In this document: in pieces, positions 55,184-64,000 of the stretch
Position numbering within the stretch: position 1 is the first letter of the stretch
Layout: each line of letters begins with the position of its first letter
NCBI RefSeq assembly: GCF_024397895.1
Contig: NZ_CP073346.1
Location: forward strand, 434,001-498,000
DNA: 64,000 nucleotides
Direction: 5' to 3'
DNA from: Pseudomonas benzenivorans
GTDB taxonomy: Bacteria > Pseudomonadota > Gammaproteobacteria > Pseudomonadales > Pseudomonadaceae
The notes under the pieces: model-generated
What the model saw: the letters and a program-made list of their open reading frames with translations, nothing else
What the model was told of the DNA's origin: nothing
Database searches by the model: none
Translations under genes and position numbers: made by a program

Positions 55184-55957
55184 ATGGACTTCCAAACCAT
55201 ACTGGTCGAGGTTGAACAGCGCGTCGGTCTGATCACCCTGAATCGACCCCAGGCGCTGAATGCCCTGAACAGTCAACTGATCTCCGAGCTGAACCAGGCG
55301 CTGGATTACCTGGAAGCCGACCCTGAGGTCGGCTGCCTGGTAATCACTGGCTCGAACAGGGCCTTCGCCGCTGGCGCGGACATCAAGGAGATGGTCGACA
55401 AGCGTCACCCACAGATTTACCTGGAAGACTTCTTCTCTGCCGCCGACCGCGTCGCCGCCAGGCGCAAGCCGCTGATCGCAGCGGTAGCGGGCTACGCCCT
55501 GGGCGGAGGCTGCGAACTGGCGCTGATGTGCGATTTCATCTATGCGGCTGACAATGCCCGCTTCGGCCTGCCGGAGCTGTCGCTGGGCGTGATCCCAGGG
55601 ATCGGCGGCACTCAGCGCCTGACCCATGCCCTGGGCAAGGCCAAGGCCATGGAGCTGTGCCTGACCGGGCGCCAGCTTAGCGCAGAGGAAGCCGAACGCG
55701 CCGGCCTGGTAGCCCGCGTGTTCCCGGAGGCGGAGCTGCTCGAGCGAACTCTGAAGACTGCCCGCGACATCGCCAGCAAGTCACTGCCCGCCACTCTGAT
55801 GGTGAAGGAGTGCGTCAACCGCGCGCTTGAAATCAGCCTGGCCGAAGGCGTGCGCTTCGAGCGGCGCCTGTTCCATTCGCTGTTCGCCAGCGCTGACCAG
55901 AAGGAAGGCATGAGCGCCTTCGTGGAAAAGCGACCACCGCAATTCAAGCACTGCTAG
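55184..55957 (+). CDS. Enoyl-CoA hydratase
   Basis: This 257-residue crotonase has both catalytic glutamate regions and the oxyanion-hole [11 protein letters not shown], with AAGADIKEM near residue 65. The ATG at 55184 has AAGGAG 7 bases upstream. In the valine pathway it would hydrate methacrylyl-CoA to 3-hydroxyisobutyryl-CoA, and it could equally hydrate acryloyl-CoA to 3-hydroxypropionyl-CoA. It lies 44 bp after mmsA and 24 bp before mmsB. Confidence 0.91.
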   Translation: MDFQTILVEVEQRVGLITLNRPQALNALNSQLISELNQALDYLEADPEVGCLVITGSNRAFAAGADIKEMVDKRHPQIYLEDFFSAADRVAARRKPLIAAVAGYALGGGCELALMCDFIYAADNARFGLPELSLGVIPGIGGTQRLTHALGKAKAMELCLTGRQLSAEEAERAGLVARVFPEAELLERTLKTARDIASKSLPATLMVKECVNRALEISLAEGVRFERRLFHSLFASADQKEGMSAFVEKRPPQFKHC

Positions 55958-55981
55958 CCCCCTATTCAAGAGGTAGTCACC

Positions 55982-56878
55982 ATGCATATCGGATTTCTTG
56001 GCCTCGGCAACATGGGCGGCCCTATGGCCCGCAACCTGCTCAAAGCCGGCCACAGCCTGACCGTCTTCGATCCTTTCCCGCAGGCCGTTTCCGCCTTGGT
56101 GGAAGCCGGCGCCGCGGCTGCCGCTTCCCCGGCCGCAGTGGCCGAGGCGAATGTCGATGTAATCATCACCATGCTGCCGACCGCCGCCCATGTGAAGGAA
56201 GTCTATCTCGGCAAAGATGGGCTTCTTGCCCATGCCAGCCAAGGCGTTCTGCTGATCGACAGCTCCACTATCGATCCGCTTAGCGCTCGCGCGGTCGCAA
56301 AACTGGCCACCGCTCAAGGTAACCCGATGCTCGATGCGCCGGTCTCCGGCGGCACGGGCGGTGCAGCGGCAGGCACCTTGACCTTTATGGTCGGCGGTTC
56401 GGTGAGTGTGTATGACCAGGCTCTTCCGATCCTTTCGGCCATGGGCAAGAACGTCGTCCACTGCGGCGATAGCGGCAACGGCCAGGTGGCCAAGATCGCC
56501 AACAACATGCTACTCGGCATCTCCATGGCAGGCGTAGCCGAAGCAATGGCACTGGGCGTAGCACTGGGCATGGACGCGAAAGTTCTAGCTGGCATCATCA
56601 ACGCTTCCAGCGGGCGTTGCTGGAGTTCGGAAATCAACAACCCTGTACCTGGTGTGCTGGACAGCGCCCCAGCGTCGCGCGGTTACAGCGGCGGCTTCGG
56701 CACTGACCTGATGCTCAAGGACCTGGGACTGGCCACCGAGGCAGCCAAGCATGCACGCCAGCCAGTGCTCCTCGGGGCCGCAACTCAGCAGCTATACCAG
56801 AGCCACAGCCTTCAGGGGTATGGTGGTTTGGACTTCTCCTCGATCATCAAGCTGTACCAGATGGGCAATCAGGCATGA
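55982..56878 (+). CDS. mmsB: 3-hydroxyisobutyrate dehydrogenase
   Basis: This 298-residue beta-hydroxyacid dehydrogenase has the N-terminal Rossmann motif GFLGLGNMGGPMARNLLKAGH, substrate motif DAPVSGGTGGAAAGTLTFMVGG and catalytic lysine region GNGQVAKIANNMLLG. It oxidises 3-hydroxyisobutyrate to methylmalonate semialdehyde; such enzymes often also use 3-hydroxypropionate. The stop overlaps the next start as ATGA, so the last two genes are coupled. Confidence 0.94.
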   Translation: MHIGFLGLGNMGGPMARNLLKAGHSLTVFDPFPQAVSALVEAGAAAAASPAAVAEANVDVIITMLPTAAHVKEVYLGKDGLLAHASQGVLLIDSSTIDPLSARAVAKLATAQGNPMLDAPVSGGTGGAAAGTLTFMVGGSVSVYDQALPILSAMGKNVVHCGDSGNGQVAKIANNMLLGISMAGVAEAMALGVALGMDAKVLAGIINASSGRCWSSEINNPVPGVLDSAPASRGYSGGFGTDLMLKDLGLATEAAKHARQPVLLGAATQQLYQSHSLQGYGGLDFSSIIKLYQMGNQA

Positions 56879-57963
56879 GCAACATCCTGTCTTGCGTACT
56901 GGCCGATGTGCGCAACGGCGTTGGCCACTTGACCCTCAACCGCCCCGACGACCTGAACGCTCTTACGCTGCCCATGGTGCGCCAGTTGTTCCGATACCTA
57001 GGGGCCTGGGAAAAGGATTCGGCAATCCGTGCCGTAGTTCTGCGTGGGGCAGGCAATAGAGCCTTCTGTGCCGGCGGCGACATCCGCCAGCTATATGAAA
57101 GCCACAGGACCGGCGATAACCAGCACGAGTTGTTCTTCGAGGAGGAATATGCCCTCGACGAATACCTGCACAACTACCCCAAGCCAGTGCTCGCGCTGAT
57201 GGATGGTTTTGTCCTCGGTGGCGGCATGGGCTTGGCCCAAGCCGCCACACTGCGGGTCATCAGCGAACGCACCCGGATGGGCATGCCGGAGGTCGGCATT
57301 GGCTTTTTCCCGGATGTTGGCGGTAGCTATTTTCTACCGCGTCTGCCGGGCGAGCTGGGGCTCTATCTGGGCGTGACTGGCACTCAAGTGCGCGCCGCCG
57401 ATGCTATTTACAGCGGTCTGGCCGACTACTGTCTGTCTAGTGCGCGGTTTCCCGAACTGGACAAGACCCTGGATCAGATGACGTGGAGCAGCGCACCATT
57501 GGAAGACCTCAACAGCCTGATCAAAAGCCTAGCCAGCGAGCAGGTCCTCGGGTCAGAGCTGAAAGCCTATCGTCAGGCGATAGACCAGTATTTCAACCTG
57601 CCTGATCTCCCGACAATTCGTACGGCGTTGCAAAGCGAGGAACGTCCCGAATTGCTCGACTGGGCCGAGGAAACGGTTCGCCTGCTCGACAGTCGCTCGC
57701 CATTGTCCATGGCTGTGACCCTGGAGTTACTGCGCCGCGGACGCTACCTCAGTCTCGGTGACTGCTTCGCAATGGAACTGCACCTAAGCTACCAGTGGTT
57801 CGACAAAGGCGACCTCATAGAGGGTGTCCGCGCGCTGATCATCGACAAGGACAAGAATCCGCAGTGGAACCCACCGACCCTGGCAGACCTGGAGCCGGTA
57901 GGGATTCAATCCTTCTTCAGAGGCTTTCGCCCAGCCACTGGCAAGCCTCTTCGTAAAGCCTGA
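56875..57963 (+). CDS. 3-hydroxyisobutyryl-CoA hydrolase
   Basis: This 362-residue crotonase-superfamily enzyme is longer than a hydratase. It carries the hydrolase-type GGDIRQLYES and GGGMGLAQAATLRV regions and the MPEVGIGFFPDVGGSYFL segment typical of this hydrolase. It frees 3-hydroxyisobutyrate (or 3-hydroxypropionate) from CoA for MmsB. The start overlaps the mmsB stop. Together the four genes form a complete C4/C3 acyl-CoA exit route. Confidence 0.91.
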   Translation: MSNILSCVLADVRNGVGHLTLNRPDDLNALTLPMVRQLFRYLGAWEKDSAIRAVVLRGAGNRAFCAGGDIRQLYESHRTGDNQHELFFEEEYALDEYLHNYPKPVLALMDGFVLGGGMGLAQAATLRVISERTRMGMPEVGIGFFPDVGGSYFLPRLPGELGLYLGVTGTQVRAADAIYSGLADYCLSSARFPELDKTLDQMTWSSAPLEDLNSLIKSLASEQVLGSELKAYRQAIDQYFNLPDLPTIRTALQSEERPELLDWAEETVRLLDSRSPLSMAVTLELLRRGRYLSLGDCFAMELHLSYQWFDKGDLIEGVRALIIDKDKNPQWNPPTLADLEPVGIQSFFRGFRPATGKPLRKA

Positions 57964-58645
57964 TCGAAGGTAGGTAACGGCAATGCGTGATACGCAGAGC
58001 TAAGTAGATAACAGCGAACTACTCCATCCCTTGCACCCCATGCCAGCGGTTGAGTGCATAAATCGCTGATTTTTCATCATTATCTAGGCACTCACTACAA
58101 CCGATGTCCTATGCTAGCTGACGAATTTCAACGATTTCCGGCAAAACTTCCTGAGTGCCTCTCGCGGTGGCCGCAGAAGGACTTAACCCACTGTCCGGAA
58201 CGGGATGGCCACTACAGATCAACCTTTCCGGACCAGATGCCGTGATGCCCCCCTTCGCCCAGGAGCAGTTTCTGAATTCGCTGTTAGCTACTCGCGACAG
58301 CATATCGGGCGAGTTGGGGAGCTTAAAGAGACAGCTGTGAAGCGCCAAGAACAGCTGATTGGCGAGTACTGAAAGTTGGAGGACTACAGCGCCCCTCGTC
58401 GATTAACCACCTGCCGAATGTGACAGCCCGACTCACACACGCGGAGGAGATGCTGATGGCGGCGTTGATGTTGTTTGCGATGAGCTACGCGGTCATGCTA
58501 CCCCAGCAGCAACCCATCCCCGATTACAGAAACGCTGCAATCATCAGGTGACAGATCACGATGGATCGGAGGCCAGGCGCCGTACCTGACAACCGATGAC
58601 TCGTCCTCCATGGCACGGCACCGGTTGCCTGATGTTGCCCGCTAA
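57964..58645. other. Intergenic region without a recognised gene
   Basis: There are 682 bases between convergent genes. One short plus-strand frame (about 58451-58552, after GGAGGAG) would encode 33 residues starting MLMAALMLFAMSY, with no family match. I see no clear terminator or repeat. Confidence 0.4.
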
Positions 58646-60229
58646 CTAGTCCAATGCCGCTCGACTGGTTACGCCGTCCACAAGGCGCTGGATTCCCAGC
58701 GGGTTGGCGCTCTGTAGGGCTTCAGGGAGAATCTCATCCGGGTAGTTCTGGTAGCACACCGGACGCAAGAAGCGATTGAGCGCCAAAGTGCCAACCGAGG
58801 TACCGCGAGCGTCGGAAGTTGCCGGGTATGGTCCGCCATGGACCATGGAATCGCACACCTCGACACCGGTCGGGTAGCCGTTGAGCAACACCCGACCGGC
58901 CTTTACTTCCAGTAACGGCAGCAGGCCACGGAAGGCGCTCAGGTCGTCGCGCTCAGCGATCAAAGTAACGGTTAGCTGACCGTGCATGCTCTGCAGCGCG
59001 CGGGTCAGCTCAGCGCTGTCGGCGACTTCGACGACAATGATGGTTGGGCCAAACACTTCTTCCTGCAGCAGGTGGTCGCCTTCGAGCAACATGCTGACAT
59101 CCGCCTTGAACAGTTGCGGCTGCGCCTGGTTGCCCGCCTGCTCACTACCGGCCAGGTGGATAACCTTGGCATGGGCCTGCAGATTTGCCACGCCACTGGC
59201 GTAGCTGCGCAGGGTGCCGGCATTGAGCATGGTCTGCGGCGGCTGGCTGACGACGGCGTCTGCAAGCTGGGCGACGAACTCGCTGAACTGGGCACTGCGA
59301 ATACCCAGGACCAGACCAGGCTTGGTGCAGAATTGACCGCAACCGAGCACTACGGAACCCGCAAGCTCCTTGGCCACGGTGGCGGCGCGTGCCTGCAGCG
59401 CGCCAGGCAGGACGACCACCGGGTTTACGCTAGACATCTCGGCAAAGACCGGAATCGGCTGCGGACGGGCCGCGGCCAGGTCGCACAGTGCTCGGCCACC
59501 CTTGAGCGAGCCGGTGAAGCCGACGGCCTGAATCGCTGGATGCTTGACCAGCGCCTCACCGACGCCAGAACCGAAGATCATGTTGAACACGCCCTTGGGC
59601 ATGCCGGTCTTATCAGCAGCACGGATGATAGCATCGGCCACGCACTCGGCCGTGGCCATATGGCCGCTGTGCGCCTTGAACACCACCGGGCAACCGGCGG
59701 CCAGTGCCGCAGCGGTATCGCCGCCGGCGGTTGAGAAGGCCAGCGGGAAGTTGCTGGCACCGAACACCGCGACCGGGCCAACGCCTATCTGGTATTGGCG
59801 CAGATCCGGACGCGGCAGCGGCTTGCGATCCGGCAGAGCGCGGTCGATACGCGCACTGTAGAAGTCGCCACGCCGCAGCACCTTGGCGAACAGGCGCATT
59901 TGCCCGCTGGTGCGTCCGCGCTCACCCTGAATACGAGCCGTCGGCAAGGCAGTCTCGCGGGTCACCAGGGCAACGAAGTCGTCACCCAGGGCATCCACCT
60001 CGTCGGCGATAGCGTCGAGGAATTCGGCGCGGCGCAACGCCGAAAGGCTGCGAAATAGCGGGTAGGCCTCGGCTGCGGCCTGGGCGGCGGCATCAACCTC
60101 TTCGGGCGTAGCCTGGATGAATGCATAGGGCAGCGCTTCACCGCTGCTGGCATCGAGGCTCCTGTGCTCGATGCTGCCAGCGGCGCGGCGCTCGCCGCCG
60201 ATGTAGTTGTGACCAGTCAAATTCAGCAC
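58646..60229 (-). CDS. 2-oxoglutarate semialdehyde dehydrogenase
   Basis: This aldehyde dehydrogenase of the alpha-ketoglutaric-semialdehyde group has 527 residues. It has the catalytic Cys in GCGQFCTKPGLVLG, the glutamate in FAEMSSVNP and the cofactor region FGASNFPLAFSTAGGDTAAAL. I place the start at GTG 60229 because AGGAGAA lies just upstream and LTGHNYIGGERR is the conserved N-terminus; the ATG at 60274 lacks a ribosome-binding site. It makes 2-oxoglutarate at the end of non-phosphorylating pentose or hexarate routes. It follows the AraD1-type gene on the same strand. Confidence 0.92.
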   Translation of the reverse strand: MLNLTGHNYIGGERRAAGSIEHRSLDASSGEALPYAFIQATPEEVDAAAQAAAEAYPLFRSLSALRRAEFLDAIADEVDALGDDFVALVTRETALPTARIQGERGRTSGQMRLFAKVLRRGDFYSARIDRALPDRKPLPRPDLRQYQIGVGPVAVFGASNFPLAFSTAGGDTAAALAAGCPVVFKAHSGHMATAECVADAIIRAADKTGMPKGVFNMIFGSGVGEALVKHPAIQAVGFTGSLKGGRALCDLAAARPQPIPVFAEMSSVNPVVVLPGALQARAATVAKELAGSVVLGCGQFCTKPGLVLGIRSAQFSEFVAQLADAVVSQPPQTMLNAGTLRSYASGVANLQAHAKVIHLAGSEQAGNQAQPQLFKADVSMLLEGDHLLQEEVFGPTIIVVEVADSAELTRALQSMHGQLTVTLIAERDDLSAFRGLLPLLEVKAGRVLLNGYPTGVEVCDSMVHGGPYPATSDARGTSVGTLALNRFLRPVCYQNYPDEILPEALQSANPLGIQRLVDGVTSRAALD

Positions 60230-60395
60230 GACGTTCTCCTGCCAGGGGAGCGGCGGCGGTATCGCCACCGACATTGGATCAACGGGAAAGCCCCCGGCCT
60301 TGTGGGCCGAGGGTTGGCAACCTGCTATGCGGCTGCCGAAAGAGTATTGATAGGAAGACGCCCGGCCCCTCGTGAGGACACGGACTGGCCCCGCA

Positions 60396-61397
60396 TCACA
60401 GCGGGCGCACGCCCCCGACGGCAACGCCGGGCGCCTGCACGTGAATACCATTGCGAAGCGGCTCGCCAAAGGCATCCAGACTGACCTCGAAAGTGTCGCC
60501 CGGTTGCGCCTTGACACCATCGGCGAAGGACAAGGTCGCGGTGCCAAAGAAATGCACATGGACGTCGCCCGGACGCAGGAACTGGCGGTACTTAAAGTGG
60601 TGGTACTCGAGGTTCTCCAGGGTATGGCACATGTTGTCCTCGCCGGAAAGGAACTCCTTTTCCCAGAGCACCTGGTCGCCACGGCGGATACGGCTGATGC
60701 CGGACAGGTGACGGGGCAGTTCGCCTATCAGCATCTCTGGACCGAAGGAGCAGAAACGCAGCTTTGAATGAGCCAGGTACAGGTAGTTCTTGCGCTCGGT
60801 GACGTGGTCGGAAAATTCGTTGCCGAGGGCGAAACCAATGCGGTACGGCTGGCCATCCTCGGCGACCACGTACAGACCGGTCAGCTCTGGCTCCTCACCG
60901 AAGTCTTCGGCGAAATCAGGGACCGGGAAGTCCTCGCCGGGTCGCACGACGATGCCGCCGTCGCCCTTGTAGAACCACTCCGGCTGGGCGCCTGCGTTGC
61001 CAGCTGCTGGCCGACCACCGGCCATGCCCCACTGGAACATCTGCATGGTGTCGGTGAGCTTGCCTTCGGCCTGCTGTGCTTCGGCCTGCTGATGCATCTT
61101 GTCGCGGGTCGAAGCGCTACCGAGATGAGTCAAGCCGGTGCCGGATACCAGGCAGTGCGCTGGATCGGAGTGATCCAGCGGTGCCAGCACGCGACGCTGT
61201 TCGAGCAGCTCGGCATACAGCGGGCCGGGCTCAACGCCCAGTCGCTCGATCTCGGCGATCAGGTCGTGACCGTTGCGAATAGCTAGCAGCGCCAGCTCAC
61301 GGGTGGTAGCAACCCCCTTGACCACACCGATGCGTTCGCCACCAACAACACCGACATGGCGCTGGCCTTGTTCGTTCTCGAATTGAATCAACCGCAT
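60396..61397 (-). CDS. AraD1/GguC-family sugar-acid protein (FAH fold)
   Basis: This 333-residue protein of the fumarylacetoacetate-hydrolase fold matches the AraD1 (GguC) family linked to arabinose and other sugar-acid catabolism, where a 2-keto-3-deoxy sugar acid is dehydrated. It has the FAH-type acidic metal region with GNEFSDHVTE and the C-terminal GDTFEVSLDAFGEPLRN. The ATG at 61397 has AGGAG upstream and starts MRLIQFENEQG. The downstream semialdehyde dehydrogenase and the divergent LysR gene support the role. The exact sugar acid is unknown. Confidence 0.85.
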   Translation of the reverse strand: MRLIQFENEQGQRHVGVVGGERIGVVKGVATTRELALLAIRNGHDLIAEIERLGVEPGPLYAELLEQRRVLAPLDHSDPAHCLVSGTGLTHLGSASTRDKMHQQAEAQQAEGKLTDTMQMFQWGMAGGRPAAGNAGAQPEWFYKGDGGIVVRPGEDFPVPDFAEDFGEEPELTGLYVVAEDGQPYRIGFALGNEFSDHVTERKNYLYLAHSKLRFCSFGPEMLIGELPRHLSGISRIRRGDQVLWEKEFLSGEDNMCHTLENLEYHHFKYRQFLRPGDVHVHFFGTATLSFADGVKAQPGDTFEVSLDAFGEPLRNGIHVQAPGVAVGGVRPL

Positions 61398-61520
61398 AGC
61401 CGGAGCTCCTGTTCTTGTGTGCTTCATATCTGCAGCGAAACGATGCCGGCCACTTTAAAAATCCCCGGTGATGCTGCCTAATGAAAGCTTCTGATAGAGC
61501 GATAACTTTTAGTCATTACC

Positions 61521-62450
61521 ATGATCGCGTCCCTACCCTCCATCGTCTCGCGCCTGCGCCTGAAGCAACTGCGCCTGCTCATCGCCCTCGACGAGCAGGG
61601 CTCCCTGCACCGTGCGGCCGAACAGGTGGCGATCAGCCAACCAGGCGCCACCAAGGCGCTGCACGAAATCGAGACCACCTTCGGCACCAGCCTGTTCACC
61701 CGCACCAGCCAGGGGCTGACGCCTAACGACCTGGGCCGTTGCGTGATCCGCTACGCGCGGCTGATCCATAGCGATCTGGCGCACCTGCGCGAAGAAATGC
61801 TTGGCATCGTTCAGGGCCATGGCGGACGCCTGTCCGTGGGGCTGATCATGGGGGCCGTGCCGCTGCTGATGCGCGCCCTGACGCGCCTGCGCGACAAGCA
61901 GCCGGAGCTGTCGGTGGAAATAGTCGAGGACACCAGCGCGCGCCTGCTCAGCCTCATCGACCAAGGCCGCCTGGATCTGGCCATCTGCCGCAGCAGCGTC
62001 AGCCGGCGGCCGGACGCCTACGACTGCCTGAGCCTGCACGAGGAACAGCTGGTACTGGTGGCGCACCCCAATCACCCGCTGGCCGGCGCCGAGCAGTTGG
62101 AGCTGGCGCAGCTCGGCGGCTGTCGCTGGGTGGTTTACCCGACCAACATGCCGATGCGCCTGCTGCTGGAGCGCGAGTTCAGCCAGGCCGGCCTGGAGTT
62201 CCCGCGCTATCCGCTGGAGACCGCCTCGACCTTCACCCTGCTGAGCCTGCTGCAGCAGGACCGGCAGCTGGTGGCGCTGATGCCGCGCGAGGTGGCGCAG
62301 TTCAGCGAGGGCTTCGGCATGATCCGTCGCCTGCCGCTGCAACTGCGTTCGCGCAGTGAGCCCTATGGTGTGCTCAGCCGCCACGGCAGCCCGCTGTCGC
62401 CCCCCGCACAACTGCTGCTGGAGGAGCTGCAGCGGGACACCACGCCCTAG
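61521..62450 (+). CDS. LysR-family regulator of the sugar-acid genes
   Basis: This 309-residue regulator resembles GbpR and PcaQ. It has an N-terminal RLKQLRLLIALDEQGSLHRAAEQVAISQPGATKAL and an effector domain with PNHPLAG. It is divergent from the AraD1-type gene with 123 bp between and overlaps the convergent FAH gene by 4 bp at its end. No strong ribosome-binding site precedes the ATG. It probably regulates the flanking sugar-acid genes; the effector is unknown. Confidence 0.88.
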   Translation: MIASLPSIVSRLRLKQLRLLIALDEQGSLHRAAEQVAISQPGATKALHEIETTFGTSLFTRTSQGLTPNDLGRCVIRYARLIHSDLAHLREEMLGIVQGHGGRLSVGLIMGAVPLLMRALTRLRDKQPELSVEIVEDTSARLLSLIDQGRLDLAICRSSVSRRPDAYDCLSLHEEQLVLVAHPNHPLAGAEQLELAQLGGCRWVVYPTNMPMRLLLEREFSQAGLEFPRYPLETASTFTLLSLLQQDRQLVALMPREVAQFSEGFGMIRRLPLQLRSRSEPYGVLSRHGSPLSPPAQLLLEELQRDTTP

Positions 62451-63628
62451 AGCAGGCGGCGCGCACCGAGGTTGCCGATCAGATCGCGCAGGCCGAAGGT
62501 CCAGGGCGCCACTTCGTCGCTGCGGTTGACCCGATTGTGCAGCACGCCCAGCTTGGCGCTGCCAATGCTGACTCGATCGTGCAACTTGTGGGTGAAGCCA
62601 CCGCCCGGCTGACCGCGATCCTCGGTGGGGGCAAAGAGGGTGCCGAGGAACAACAGGAAACCGTCCGGGTACTGGTGATTGCGGTTCAGCGTCTGCTCCA
62701 CCAGGTCCAGCGGATCGCGGCTGATCTGCGCCATGGAACTGCTGCCGTCGAGAACGAAGCCGTCCTCCCCCTCGACCCGCAGCTCGACCACGCACTCGCG
62801 CACATCATCGAGGCTGAAGCTGTCGTCGAACAGACGGATGAAGGGGCCGATCGCGCACGAGCCATTGTTGTCCTTGGCCTTGCTCAGCAGCAGCGCGCTG
62901 CGCCCTTCGAAGTCGCGCAGGTTGACGTCGTTGCCCAGGGTAGCGCCGAGAACCGTGCCGCGGCTGTTGACCACCAGTACCACCTCGGGCTCCGGGTTGT
63001 TCCAGGCCGAGCCGGGATGGATACCGATCTCGCTGCCGCTGCCGACTGCCGCCAGCACCGGCGCTTTGGTGAAGATCTCGGCGTCCGGGCCGATGCCCAC
63101 CTCCAGGTACTGCGACCACAGGCCCTGCTCGATCAGCAGCGTCTTGAGCCGCTGCGCGCTCTCGGAGCCCGGCTGGACGCTGGCCAGGTTGTCGCCGATC
63201 ACCGCGCGCACCTTGCCGCGAATGGCCTCGGCGCTCTGTGGGTCGCCGCCGGCGCGCTCCTCGATCACCCGCTCGAGCATGCTGGCGGCGAAGGTCACCC
63301 CGGCCGCCTTGATCACCTGTAGATCCGCCGGCGCCAGCAGGCTCGGCAGCGCCGGGTTGCGCAGGCTGCCGCTGTTGGCCAGCAGCTCGGCGACACTGGC
63401 GATGCGTCGGCCGGTCGACTCGTGCAGGCGGGTCAGCAGATCGGGCAGTTCCAGCAGGCCGCTGAGGGTCGGCGCCAACCCCGTCAGGTCGTACACGCCA
63501 TCCTCGCGCAGCAGCACCGGCGACGGGCCGGCGACCTCGCCGGGAATCCAGGCGCGGCCGATCAGGGTGCCCCGCAAGCCATCGACGGGAAGGGTATTTT
63601 CAGGAGTGAGCAGCAGCGGACTGGGCAT
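62447..63628 (-). CDS. Fumarylacetoacetate hydrolase family protein
   Basis: This 393-residue FAH-fold enzyme has the acidic metal-binding elements (EPEVVLVVNSRG, GNDVNLRDFEGRSALLLSKAKDNNGSC) and the substrate-lid region GPFIRLFDD. Length and sequence fit the group that dehydrates 2-keto-3-deoxy pentonates or related sugar acids, rather than fumarylacetoacetase itself. Its product would feed 2-oxoglutarate semialdehyde dehydrogenase in this locus. It ends 4 bp into the convergent LysR gene, and a LysR gene lies divergently upstream. Confidence 0.85.
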   Translation of the reverse strand: MPSPLLLTPENTLPVDGLRGTLIGRAWIPGEVAGPSPVLLREDGVYDLTGLAPTLSGLLELPDLLTRLHESTGRRIASVAELLANSGSLRNPALPSLLAPADLQVIKAAGVTFAASMLERVIEERAGGDPQSAEAIRGKVRAVIGDNLASVQPGSESAQRLKTLLIEQGLWSQYLEVGIGPDAEIFTKAPVLAAVGSGSEIGIHPGSAWNNPEPEVVLVVNSRGTVLGATLGNDVNLRDFEGRSALLLSKAKDNNGSCAIGPFIRLFDDSFSLDDVRECVVELRVEGEDGFVLDGSSSMAQISRDPLDLVEQTLNRNHQYPDGFLLFLGTLFAPTEDRGQPGGGFTHKLHDRVSIGSAKLGVLHNRVNRSDEVAPWTFGLRDLIGNLGARRLL

Positions 63629-63851
63629 TGGCGTCTTTACCTTGGTGGGAGAATGCGAATGCCGCCTTCGGCTGACCCGGAACCGCTCAGCAGGGTCAGC
63701 CGGACCTGCTGCCGTGCGCGATAAGGCACGGCAGGCTTGTACGGCGGCGCGACGGATGCGACTTTAGGCATCCTGCGCCGCAGGCTTCTAATGACATTTC
63801 CTCAAGGGCCGATATGACTTCGTTATCACTCCACTCGCCGGCCTGCCGCCC

Positions 63852-64000
63852 ATGACCGGCGACTCCAGCAACCTGCCGGCCCTGAAGAACTGGCTGAAAT
63901 TCCGCCATCTGTCGCTGATCGCGACGCTCGCGCGCACCGCGAACATGCACACCACCGCCGAGCAGATGGGCCTCAGTCAGCCTGCCGTGAGCAAGATGCT
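63852..64000 (+). CDS. LysR-family regulator, 5' part only
   Basis: The ATG at 63852 opens a frame that runs off the window: MTGDSSNLPALKNWLKFRHL, then LARTANMHTTAEQMGLSQPAVSKM. This is a LysR helix-turn-helix. It is divergent from the FAH-family gene and probably regulates it. Only 49 codons are visible. Confidence 0.85.
   Translation, partial: MTGDSSNLPALKNWLKFRHLSLIATLARTANMHTTAEQMGLSQPAVSKM

Noticed and set aside
1..64000. CRISPR arrays, rRNA genes, insertion sequences with transposases
   Set aside because: I looked for regularly spaced repeats, rRNA-like sequence and transposase motifs and saw none that I could support.

Overview
The window looks like a Pseudomonas chromosome. Supporting evidence is the high GC, the gene families (BenR, PcaR, OprD porins, PA2778/PA2779-type proteins), a tRNA-Val(GAC), and operator sequences that match known Pseudomonas sites. 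It is almost entirely metabolic, and nearly all genes from 0.4 to 32.8 kb lie on the minus strand.

Layout. (1) 0.4-4.5 kb: creatinase copy 1, a BCCT transporter and creatininase. (2) 5.1-8.8 kb: pcaD-pcaF-pcaJ-pcaI, the lower 3-oxoadipate pathway, with a PcaR box upstream. (3) 9-14.5 kb: an MCP-like protein and a livKHMGF-type ABC importer. (4) 14.6-26.4 kb: an OprD porin, benE, catA, catC, catB, benK, benD, benC, benB, benA and benR. The benABCDK-catBCA genes read as one BenR-driven unit and no catR is present. (5) 26.6-27.4 kb: pcaR with a perfect inverted-repeat operator. (6) 27.8-33.7 kb: a solute-binding protein, a second OprD porin, an MFS transporter, an M20 amidohydrolase (probable hippurate hydrolase) and a LysR regulator. 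(7) 33.9-37.9 kb: creatinase copy 2 (near-identical DNA, one codon deleted), a CahR/GbdR-type AraC regulator and an iron-sulfur L-serine dehydratase. (8) 38.2-38.75 kb: a frameshifted integrase remnant facing the 3' end of tRNA-Val. (9) 38.9-42.1 kb: a core-like block (PuuB-type oxidase, PA2778/PA2779 pair) ending in a dusA fragment cut at 'SVAPMMD', a known integration hotspot. (10) 42.3-52 kb: a visibly less GC-rich block with an AcuI-like reductase, two paralogous acyl-CoA ligases, a LysR regulator, an MDR oxidoreductase, a CaiT-like BCCT transporter and a CaiD-like crotonase. (11) 52.6-58 kb: a LysR regulator and an mmsA/crotonase/mmsB/3-hydroxyisobutyryl-CoA hydrolase operon. (12) 58.6-64 kb: 2-oxoglutarate-semialdehyde dehydrogenase, an AraD1-type protein, a LysR regulator, a FAH-family protein and the start of another LysR gene, together a sugar-acid module.

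How it works together. Regions 1-7 form a coherent programme for compounds abundant in vertebrate urine. Creatinine goes to creatine, then to sarcosine plus urea. Hippurate would be split into benzoate and glycine. Benzoate passes through catechol and 3-oxoadipate to succinyl-CoA and acetyl-CoA. Glycine can go through serine to pyruvate. A shared 19-bp motif sits at a constant distance upstream of creatininase, both creatinases and the serine dehydratase, which makes them a likely single regulon. A/C-rich Crc/Hfq-type motifs recur in the leaders of the ben, cat, porin and transporter genes.

The most novel candidate is region 10. It is a betaine-type transporter plus CoA-ligase/crotonase/acrylyl-CoA-reductase cluster. 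A LysR-type operator (ATC-N9-GAT) occurs at nearly the same distance upstream of both ligase genes. The cluster lies beside an operon able to carry a C3 acyl-CoA to acetyl-CoA. Its substrate cannot be read from sequence; carnitine-like betaines or DMSP/acrylate are the leading ideas.
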